From Melioribacteraceae bacterium (GTDB lineage: Bacteria; Bacteroidota; Ignavibacteria; Ignavibacteriales; Melioribacteraceae): a stretch of DNA of 5,537 bases. This document shows positions 1 through 5,537 of this stretch, one piece after another. The notes under the pieces were generated by a model that was not told the DNA's origin, ran no database searches, and worked only from the letters and a program-made list of their open reading frames with translations. The stretch spans positions 1-5,537 of the forward strand of contig JALWEC010000041.1 in the NCBI GenBank assembly GCA_027036655.1, given 5' to 3'. The position numbers and the translations under genes were made by a program. How positions within the stretch are numbered: position 1 is the stretch's first letter; each line of letters starts with the position of its first letter.

Positions 1-1689
1 CAACATCATTTTTTTAGTTACGGAATAGTTGTTTGTAGAGATTCTGTAAAGATAAACGCCGCTTGTTACCGAATTTCCGGCGCTGTCTCTGCCGTCCCAG
101 CGGACTTTATTTGTTCCGGCTGCGAGAACTTTATTGTTTATTAAAGTAGCGACTTTCTGTCCCAGCATATTATAAATGTCAACTGTGATATTTTGTGTAT
201 GGGAAAGTTGGAAAGAAATAATTGTAGATGGATTGAACGGGTTCGGATAATTCTGAACTAAGCCGAATCCTTTAACAGTCGAATAATCGGGCGCGCTATC
301 TTCAACGCCGGTAATTAATGCGTGATCCGCAATTTTTTTAACTGAATTACCTGAGATGAAATTATAATCAAGAGCATAATAAACCGGCGGGTCATCATCG
401 CTCCAACCTTCAACGGCGGTATTGGGCCAATACTCTTCGTTGTCCCAATTCTCATCTCCTACAACATAAACCCAAGGCATAATATCAGTGCCCGCGTTGA
501 TTGCGGTTCTCGGAACGGATACTTCAACAATGTTATCGTCGTCGTTAACGGCAAATGTTGCATAAGCGTCCGGTACTTCGGCAAAGGTTTCGTTCGCGCC
601 GTTCCAATCGCCAACATAATAGTAAATCGGAATTTGAGTTAAATTACTGTCAGGGTTTAATGCCGTGCTTAAATCAACCATATAGTCAACGGTTAACGGC
701 CAGAATCCTCCGTATCCTAAGCCGGTTGTGTCTCCCCAATTAATATTGAAGAAGATCTGAAAAGCGGGAGGATTGGAATAGTTTGTGTACATTCCTCCGA
801 AGGTTGCGCTCGGGTCAATATCAATTCTGATGTAAAAATTATTTGAGTCGCTTGTAGTGTAAATATCCTTTAAGTCGAATTCCGGTCCGGTCGGCATATC
901 GCCCAATTCTTCGGCAATTTCACCTTGATCCGCCGGAGGAATGTTTGCCCAATCAAGCATATCGCCGTCAATTTGAATGCGGTTGTCAATTTGGTCGCCT
1001 TGCGCCTGAACAACGGCGTTTTGATCGAGATACCAGAAATCGTAACGCAGCATATATTCTCCGCCTTCGGTCGGAAGCTGGTCGGCTCCGTCAGCCCACT
1101 GGTAATTTCCTACGGAGTAAACCCAAGGTCTGAATTCCGGACCGAAGTTAACGAGGTCGCGCGGAATTGCAAATTCCATTGCATTTGCATCATCGTTAAT
1201 TGCCATTGGGATATTCGCGAGAAATTCAAATTCTCCCGGTGCCCAAGTCGGAATTCTGCTGCCGTTGTACTTGTACAGCACTCCGTATTTTACCGTCGAA
1301 TCAGGGTTGAGAGTGAGAGCAAGATCGATTGAATAATTATAAGCGTTGTTCCACCAGCCCCAATCGAATCCTGTAGTATCGCCGATTTCGGTATCAAAAT
1401 CAAACTCAAAAACGGGGGGATTATCGAAGTTGTAGAAGTTGTTGAAACTTGCGTCGTCCGCAATATCAATTCTTACATACACATACGCTGAATCGTGTGT
1501 GATGTAAAGATGTTTCAAATCAAAATCGTGATAATCGGAGTTGGTAATATCTCCGACAGGTTCCGCTACTTGGTCTCTGTCCAACGGAGCGATATTTGCC
1601 CAATCGAGCATATCGCCGTCAATCTGTATCTGAGCGAAAGATACAGTGTAAGCAATAAGGACAGCAATTAATGTAAGCATTTTTTTCAT
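1..1689 (-). CDS. Secreted tandem CBM9/DOMON-like protein with C-terminal sorting domain (3' end cut by window)
   Basis: The frame is open from ATG at 1689 to the left edge, giving 563 codons without a stop. The last visible residues, VTKKMML, suggest only a few are missing. Residues 1-19 are a signal peptide (MKKM, hydrophobic core, cleavage after SFA before Q20). Residues 21-237 and 238-444 are two copies of one module, each opening IQIDGDMLDWANI. Both share a DLK..Y.T.DS....Y.RIDI strand, GDTTG, LNPDS, NDD.N..E...PR and PWVY.VG. The IDGD..DW opening and strand pattern fit the CBM9/DOMON-like beta-sandwich superfamily. Residues about 476-563 form the PNPF sorting domain (NYPNPFNPST at 480-489, MLGQKVATL, WDGRD, SGVYLYRI). 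No catalytic domain is visible. The modules are acidic, and copy 1 has an aromatic patch (W110, W112, W113). A carbohydrate-binding or surface protein is the likely role; the ligand is unknown. M4 (ATG at 1680) is an alternative start, but the Shine-Dalgarno favours 1689. Confidence 0.88.
   Translation of the reverse strand, partial: MKKMLTLIAVLIAYTVSFAQIQIDGDMLDWANIAPLDRDQVAEPVGDITNSDYHDFDLKHLYITHDSAYVYVRIDIADDASFNNFYNFDNPPVFEFDFDTEIGDTTGFDWGWWNNAYNYSIDLALTLNPDSTVKYGVLYKYNGSRIPTWAPGEFEFLANIPMAINDDANAMEFAIPRDLVNFGPEFRPWVYSVGNYQWADGADQLPTEGGEYMLRYDFWYLDQNAVVQAQGDQIDNRIQIDGDMLDWANIPPADQGEIAEELGDMPTGPEFDLKDIYTTSDSNNFYIRIDIDPSATFGGMYTNYSNPPAFQIFFNINWGDTTGLGYGGFWPLTVDYMVDLSTALNPDSNLTQIPIYYYVGDWNGANETFAEVPDAYATFAVNDDDNIVEVSVPRTAINAGTDIMPWVYVVGDENWDNEEYWPNTAVEGWSDDDPPVYYALDYNFISGNSVKKIADHALITGVEDSAPDYSTVKGFGLVQNYPNPFNPSTIISFQLSHTQNITVDIYNMLGQKVATLINNKVLAAGTNKVRWDGRDSAGNSVTSGVYLYRISTNNYSVTKKMML
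358..978 (-). repeat. Copy 2 of the internal duplication (CBM9/DOMON-like module)
   Basis: This is residues 238-444 of the last gene. Landmarks aligned with copy 1 are the IQIDGDMLDWANI opening, DLK..Y.T.DS....Y.RIDI, GDTTG, ALNPDS, VNDDDN..E.SVPR, PWVYVVGDENW and a closing YALDYNF against YMLRYDF. The copy end is set by that last match and is accurate to a few residues. A linker of about 30 residues separates it from the sorting domain. Confidence 0.75.
979..1629 (-). repeat. Copy 1 of the 217-codon internal duplication (CBM9/DOMON-like module)
   Basis: This is residues 21-237 of the last gene in the operon. It starts directly after the signal peptide with IQIDGDMLDWANI, and the same 13 residues reopen copy 2 exactly 217 codons (651 bases) later. 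Within the first 31 bases of the shared stretch (1625 down to 1595 against 974 down to 944) I see two mismatches, whereas the rest of the modules is clearly diverged at protein level. Confidence 0.8.
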
Positions 1690-1696
1690 TGTTGAA

Positions 1697-1702
1697 CTCC
1701 TT
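1697..1702 (-). promoter_or_regulatory. Shine-Dalgarno of the tandem CBM9 gene
   Basis: On the minus strand this reads AAGGAG, seven bases before the ATG at 1689. It lies just after the TAA stop (1707-1705) of the DUF4874/DUF4832 gene, so a terminating ribosome is already on the site. It supports 1689 over the in-frame ATG at 1680, which would lie 16 bases from the motif. Confidence 0.8.
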
Positions 1703-1704
1703 TT

Positions 1705-3939
1705 TTATTTGAGGTAAACTAATTTTAAAGAATATATTTTTGAAGGCGTAATCGCTACCAAAAAATAAATTCCGCTGTTAACCGATTGATTGAAATTATT
1801 TATTCCATTCCATATTATTTCTTTTCCGTTAAAATTATCAGGCGAAAATGTTTTAACCAGTTCCCCGAGACAGTTATAAATTTTAATTGATTCTATCTTG
1901 TTTGAGATTTTTGATAAATTAATGTGAACCGTACTGTTAAAAGGATTTGGGAAAGCGGTAATCCGGGGACGATTAGCGCTCGATTTAGCAAAAGAATCAT
2001 TAACTCCCGTTAACATAATTGTGTATTCAAACGAATTCGACTGATATGAATTCGGGGCGTAATCATCGGGGAAAGAATCATCGTTATCATTAACGTTAAA
2101 GACCAAGCCGATTGTCTGGTTCGGCTCAACGCCAATCTGCGAAAAGGGAACGGCTATCTCAACTCGTTTGTCGTCGGAAGAATAAGCGGAAACAACGCTG
2201 CCGATGTAGTTCCAGCCCCATTCTCCGTTATTTCCCGCGTAGCTGTAAAGGATATCGTTTTCTATCATAAAATCAAATCCGCCAAAGCTTTCTCCCGAAT
2301 GAAATCCTGTAGCTCCGGAGTTATCGGTATCAAAAAAAACGTGGTAGAAGTATGAGCCGCCGAAACTTCCCGATAAAGAATAGCTGATGAAAAGTTCTTC
2401 ATCCGAATTTGCAGCCCACATATCAAGCAAATCGGTGTTTGCGTTGAGAGCGTCGCCGGAATTTTCAGCGTTTGCTCCGACGTCCAACTGCTGAACGCCG
2501 TTCCAATCGGAAAAATCGCCGTCTATAATAATATCGCTTCCGCCGGGCGGAGGAGTGATGCCTCCCGAAAATGAGACAAAATAATTTGAGCCGGAGTAAT
2601 CTTCTCCCGAAGCGTTAGTGCTGATTGTTACCGAAGCGAGTAAATCGTTGTACCCGGTCGAATCTTCCCAAACATTTTCGTTTGCCAAACGGATTGCGTA
2701 ATCTTTCCTGTCGTGCAATGATTTTGCCGTATCGGGTAAAAATAGGAACGCTTCGTAGTTTCCTTCGGGCATATCGGATGGAATTCCTCCGGTTATCTGT
2801 ACGGAAGTTGAATCTCCGGAGAACCAGAAGCGAGGATCAATTGCCGTTACCAATCTGTACTTTGCTTTTGTTGAGTTGTTGCGTAAAATTATTTCGCATC
2901 CTCTCGGGTTAAATGGATTTGCAAAGCCGACATTTTTAACATTAAAATTCAAAGTAAAAATACCGTTCGGTTTTATCGAATCCGAGATTTCGGCGTGTTG
3001 AAGTACAAATCTGTAACCGAGCCGTTTTTTTATTTCCGGCATACATCCGCCGTCAATCCATTCTTGCAAAACATTTTCGTTATAATCGCTGTTTACCGTC
3101 GTCCAATGCATTCTGTTTAAATCGATTAAAGCGTTTGAACAAACGCTGTATTGGCTCGGCTGGCAAGTTTCTCCGCTTTGAGGAAGAAACCGGTTGTCTG
3201 CGTTCAGATAATCTTTGTCGCCTTCAATGTCGTTCCAGAGGTACGTGCCGGCATCGGTTTCATCGGCGAGAAAACAGTCGTTGTGCGCGCCGGTTCTCGA
3301 ACGGAAAGAGCCACTGTACGCCGAATCAATATCGAGCGGTTCGGTATAATTAAAAATCAATCGCTTGTAATTGGGCGTTCTGATTACAACGTCTATCTGC
3401 GGAGGAAGCGCTTGAAGCAAAGCGAATAAAACGGTTCGTCTGTCCGTAGTGTTGTTCAATCCGTGACTTGAATAGTACCACTCGCCCCACGCTCCGATAA
3501 ATCCGGCGTCCATAAATGCAATTACATCGGCGTTTGCTTGCAGAACGGGCGCAAGCTGATTGATATGCAGCAGTACGGTATCCAATGCAGCATCGGCTCC
3601 GTTTTGCTGGTCGGTATAAAAAAATCGTGGAATTACTTTAACTCCTCCTTCTCTCGCGACGTTAAGATCGGATTGAATTTGATCTAAATAATCTTGGGAA
3701 ATCGGCGTAGCGTTAAATTGATGCAGATTATAAATTTTGTGAATCAGCGTCATTCCCTGCGCTTTAATGCTATTTACAAACGCGGGAGTTATATTGCCGT
3801 ATTTATCGGCATAAAATCCTCTTGCGGGATTCTTGAAATTCGCATCGCTTTCGGTATATGTTATTGCAGTCAAATTCTGAGCGTTTATGTTAATCATCCA
3901 TAATAGAAATCCTAAAAATAGGAGTAGTTTTTGCAGCAT
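1705..3939 (-). CDS. Secreted DUF4874/DUF4832 protein with CBM9-like and sorting domains
   Basis: This complete 744-residue gene starts at ATG 3939, six bases after an AAGGA. Residues 1-20 are a signal peptide with cleavage after INA. Residues about 27-200 match my recollection of DUF4874 (NPARGFY at 37-43, HKIYNL, VKVIPRFFY at 100-108, AFMDAGFIGAWGEW at 141-154). Residues about 210-435 match DUF4832 (RTGAHNDCFL, GETCQPS at 256-262, LNRMHWTTVN, KRLGYRFVL). The pair has a TIM-barrel, glycosidase-like look. E153 in WGEW and D144 are candidate active-site acids, which is inference because I know of no assigned reaction for this pair. A proline/glycine linker (462-468) leads to a CBM9-like domain (about 470-640, opening with IIDGDFSDWN). 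The C-terminal PNPF module (about 660-744) contains FPNPFNSTVHINL and NSGIYFLV. The gene lies 11 bases after the beta-helix gene and 15 before the tandem CBM9 gene. A cell-surface or secreted enzyme acting on glycans is the best hypothesis. Confidence 0.88.
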   Translation of the reverse strand: MLQKLLLFLGFLLWMININAQNLTAITYTESDANFKNPARGFYADKYGNITPAFVNSIKAQGMTLIHKIYNLHQFNATPISQDYLDQIQSDLNVAREGGVKVIPRFFYTDQQNGADAALDTVLLHINQLAPVLQANADVIAFMDAGFIGAWGEWYYSSHGLNNTTDRRTVLFALLQALPPQIDVVIRTPNYKRLIFNYTEPLDIDSAYSGSFRSRTGAHNDCFLADETDAGTYLWNDIEGDKDYLNADNRFLPQSGETCQPSQYSVCSNALIDLNRMHWTTVNSDYNENVLQEWIDGGCMPEIKKRLGYRFVLQHAEISDSIKPNGIFTLNFNVKNVGFANPFNPRGCEIILRNNSTKAKYRLVTAIDPRFWFSGDSTSVQITGGIPSDMPEGNYEAFLFLPDTAKSLHDRKDYAIRLANENVWEDSTGYNDLLASVTISTNASGEDYSGSNYFVSFSGGITPPPGGSDIIIDGDFSDWNGVQQLDVGANAENSGDALNANTDLLDMWAANSDEELFISYSLSGSFGGSYFYHVFFDTDNSGATGFHSGESFGGFDFMIENDILYSYAGNNGEWGWNYIGSVVSAYSSDDKRVEIAVPFSQIGVEPNQTIGLVFNVNDNDDSFPDDYAPNSYQSNSFEYTIMLTGVNDSFAKSSANRPRITAFPNPFNSTVHINLSKISNKIESIKIYNCLGELVKTFSPDNFNGKEIIWNGINNFNQSVNSGIYFLVAITPSKIYSLKLVYLK
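2020..2530 (-). other. CBM9-like domain of the DUF4874/DUF4832 protein
   Basis: Residues about 470-640 open with IIDGDFSDWNGV and continue with DLLDMWAANSDEELFISYSL, FYHVFFDTDNSGATGF, FDFMIENDILYSY and RVEIAVPFSQIG, the usual strand order of this beta-sandwich. A PPPGG linker sits just before it, marking an independent appended module. The opening resembles the two modules of the next gene but lacks their GDTTG and LNPDS landmarks, so it is a more distant relative and not a recent copy. Confidence 0.75.
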
Positions 3940-3945
3940 TACAAT

Positions 3946-3950
3946 TCCTT
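3946..3950 (-). promoter_or_regulatory. Shine-Dalgarno of the DUF4874/DUF4832 gene
   Basis: The minus strand reads AAGGA here, six bases before the ATG at 3939. It touches the TAA stop of the beta-helix gene (3953-3951), so stop and ribosome site run together as TAAAAGGA. The arrangement points to one transcript and possible translational coupling. Confidence 0.78.
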
Positions 3951-5537
3951 TTATTTTATAAAGATTATTTTATCGGTTAATATAGTTTTTCCTAATCGAA
4001 GTACGGCAATATAAATTCCATTGGATACAATATTGTTATTTGAATCATTGCCATTCCAAGTAAAGGAATAATTTATTTTTTCCACTTTTCCCGAAAGAAG
4101 ATTTTTGATTACTTTCCCGTCAACCGTATAAATTTTAAGAACCATCGGTTCTCCTTTTATCTCGCTATTCCCGACAAATTTAATGGTTGTTCCTGTTTTA
4201 TTGCCGAAGGATTTACCGTTGAGATAAAACGGGTTTGGAAAAGCCGGCAACAACTTAAAATTTAAAGGTAAGTTTAACGATTCGTCGGTTCCGTTCGGCA
4301 ATGAATATTCGTATGCTCCGATATCGATTACGCCGTTGTAAATTCTCTCGTTGCCCATAAAATCATGCGAGCCGACAATCAGCGAATCAAGATTTTCTCC
4401 CGCGTCGATAGCGGGGGAGGCGGATAAAATTTTCGGCTGATAATTTGCGAGCGCGCCGCTATCGAAAAGAGGATTTGAGTAGATTGAATTTGCATCCGTA
4501 CCGGAGTTCGATGTGTAATCGGAGAAGTTTGAATAATAACTTCCTTGCCATATCCATTCGGGGGAGCCGTCGGAGTAATAAAGATTATGCTTGAATGTAA
4601 AGTTGTCGCCGGTCGAATTGTCAAACTCAATTAGTGATGAATTATCTCCCGAATAAATGATGTTATTCTTAAAAACATTGCCGCTGCAGTAATAACCTAT
4701 GTTGATTTCCGCGCCCCAATCAAAATCGGGAATTCTGTTGTGATAAAGAGTATTGTTTACGATTGTGCAGTTTGTAGTTTTTCCTCTTTGCGAATCGTAG
4801 CCGCCGATTGATATTCCGAGAGCGTGATTATTGATGATGAAATTGTTACGCGCCGTAATTCCGCTTGTGGCTCTTCCGGAATGCTCGCTTGCAAATTCAA
4901 AACCGATATTGCAGTTGTACGCCAGATTTCCGTCAAAGATAATGTCTCTTCCTCCGTCAACATAAAATCCGTCAGCCGAACCTTCTCCGCCATAAGCGGG
5001 ATTTGTCCGGCTGTCTATATTATATGCAACATTGCCGGAAACAATTCCGTTTCTTGCCTGATCGTATTGATCATCGGGACAAGTCCCTTCAAAGCCGATG
5101 AAATCAAACGCTATATTGTCGTTATCATGAACTACATTGTCTTTGACTAGAAAATACTCCACATTTCCGTTGAGAACTAACGATTCACTCCACGCCAAAA
5201 TGCAATTGTAAATTTCATTTCCTGCAATAAGCAAATTATTCATCGACTGAGAAGGACTTGTGCCGTAAAATGCGAGCCCGTGCGCGCCCGCATCCGGATT
5301 ATTATGTTGTATATTGTGAATGGCATTGTTGATAATTTTTATATGACTTGAATTTCCGCGCACCCAGATTCCGGCGGGAAAAACATTTCCGTTTGAAGTA
5401 ATTAAATTCCGAATCTCGAATCCTTCAACCGTAATGTAGCTTTTGTTTATAATCTTAATTATTCCAGCTATATAATCTGAACCGAAATTATAATCGCTTC
5501 CGTCTATTACGGGTTTTTCGCCCGGATAAGCTTTGAG
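3951..5537 (-). CDS. Right-handed beta-helix protein with choice-of-anchor Q motif and sorting domain (5' end outside window)
   Basis: The frame stays open to the right edge, so 528 residues plus the stop are visible and the start is missing. Numbering is from the edge. The first residues, LKAYPGEKPVIDGS, are typical of the N-terminal part of pectate-lyase-like beta-helix proteins. Residues about 30-330 form the helix, with repeated rung turns of the type [NGDH]N..Y.N: NNAIHNI, GNEIYNC, DNVVHDN, GNVAYNI, GNLAYNC, NNFIINN, NNTLYHN, NNIIYSG. Conserved-looking polar patches are SADGFYVDGGRD (187-198), GFEFASEH (212-219) and GGYDSQRG (245-252). Residues 374-411 (SPAIDAGENL to VIDIGAYEY) are the choice-of-anchor Q signature. 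Residues about 432-528 are a divergent PNPF sorting domain ending in KIIFIK. It may be a polysaccharide lyase or a glycan-binding helix; I cannot assign a CAZy family or substrate. A GTG at 5363 could be taken for a start, but coding clearly continues upstream of it. Confidence 0.85.
   Translation of the reverse strand, partial: LKAYPGEKPVIDGSDYNFGSDYIAGIIKIINKSYITVEGFEIRNLITSNGNVFPAGIWVRGNSSHIKIINNAIHNIQHNNPDAGAHGLAFYGTSPSQSMNNLLIAGNEIYNCILAWSESLVLNGNVEYFLVKDNVVHDNDNIAFDFIGFEGTCPDDQYDQARNGIVSGNVAYNIDSRTNPAYGGEGSADGFYVDGGRDIIFDGNLAYNCNIGFEFASEHSGRATSGITARNNFIINNHALGISIGGYDSQRGKTTNCTIVNNTLYHNRIPDFDWGAEINIGYYCSGNVFKNNIIYSGDNSSLIEFDNSTGDNFTFKHNLYYSDGSPEWIWQGSYYSNFSDYTSNSGTDANSIYSNPLFDSGALANYQPKILSASPAIDAGENLDSLIVGSHDFMGNERIYNGVIDIGAYEYSLPNGTDESLNLPLNFKLLPAFPNPFYLNGKSFGNKTGTTIKFVGNSEIKGEPMVLKIYTVDGKVIKNLLSGKVEKINYSFTWNGNDSNNNIVSNGIYIAVLRLGKTILTDKIIFIK
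3954..4244 (-). other. Divergent PNPF C-terminal sorting domain of the beta-helix protein
   Basis: Residues 432-528 in window numbering contain AFPNPF, then a stretch of about twelve residues (YLNGKSFGNKTG) before TTIKF, then VLKIYTVDGKVIKNL, FTWNGNDSNNN, SNGIYIAVL and the end KIIFIK. The usual form has NPST directly after PNPF and before TIxF. The rest of the fold pattern is intact, so it is probably still a working FlgD-like/T9SS type A domain. Confidence 0.72.

Noticed and set aside
1..20. Run of T at 9-15 as a possible terminator
   Set aside because: It encodes the KK of the sorting-domain end, has no adjacent hairpin, and precedes the end of the gene.
555..743. 62-codon plus-strand frame
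   Set aside because: It is antisense to module 2 of the tandem CBM9 gene, with no recognisable feature.
925..1332. 135-codon open frame on the plus strand (also 945-1133)
   Set aside because: It lies wholly inside the tandem CBM9 gene on the other strand, resembles no known protein, and its sequence follows from the antisense codons of a well-supported gene.
2625..3903. Plus-strand open frames at 2625-2912, 3135-3353, 3151-3429 and 3694-3903
   Set aside because: All are antisense to the DUF4874/DUF4832 gene, which has clear domains over its full length; their Arg/Cys-rich translations look like frame shadows.
4379..5150. Overlapping frames at 4379-4630 (-), 4757-4993 (-) and 4824-5150 (+)
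   Set aside because: They sit in other frames within the beta-helix gene, whose asparagine-ladder repeats and anchor motif make its frame certain.
5361..5363. GTG as the start of the beta-helix gene
   Set aside because: The frame remains open to the window edge and its upstream translation (AYPGEKPVIDG, YITVEGFEIRN) is typical beta-helix sequence, so the codon is an internal valine.
4548..5448. Short recurring motif that could suggest a DNA repeat array
   Set aside because: The recurrence is of amino-acid rung turns (N-N-x-x-x-x-N types) with variable DNA and spacing, as expected of a beta-helix. It is not a CRISPR or satellite array.

Overview
The window is a fragment of one tightly packed operon, read entirely on the minus strand, with essentially no non-coding DNA. 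Three exported proteins follow one another in the order of transcription. First is a right-handed beta-helix protein (5537 to 3951, 5' end outside the window). Next is a 744-residue DUF4874/DUF4832 protein with an appended CBM9-like domain (3939 to 1705). Last is a protein made of two tandem CBM9/DOMON-like modules (1689 to 1, cut by the left edge just before its stop). The gaps between genes are 11 and 15 bases. Each holds a Shine-Dalgarno that directly abuts the upstream TAA stop. No RNA gene, mobile element, CRISPR array, promoter or terminator is visible.

All three proteins end in a PNPF-type C-terminal module: a FlgD-like Ig fold, or type IX secretion (T9SS) type A sorting domain. The two proteins whose N-termini are present carry clear signal peptides. 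The version NYPNPFNPST followed by VRWDGRDSAGNSVTSGVYLY is what I know from Ignavibacteria and neighbouring lineages of the Bacteroidota/Chlorobi group, also Marinimicrobia and Caldithrix. The DNA looks moderately AT-rich. An ignavibacterial or related Bacteroidota genome is the best guess, from motif recognition only.

The three proteins look like a co-expressed set sent to the cell surface or medium. The beta-helix protein resembles carbohydrate-active beta-helix families. The DUF4874/DUF4832 protein has the look of a TIM-barrel glycosidase-like enzyme, with a WGEW motif. The last gene appears to be binding modules only. A role in attacking or holding an extracellular polysaccharide is plausible but inferred: no SusC/SusD pair, transporter, regulator or assigned CAZyme lies in the window. 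The most interesting points are the uncharacterised DUF4874/DUF4832 protein in this setting, the same IDGD-x-x-DW binding module in two successive genes, the boundary-conserved 217-residue duplication in the last gene, and an inserted segment in the sorting domain of the beta-helix protein.
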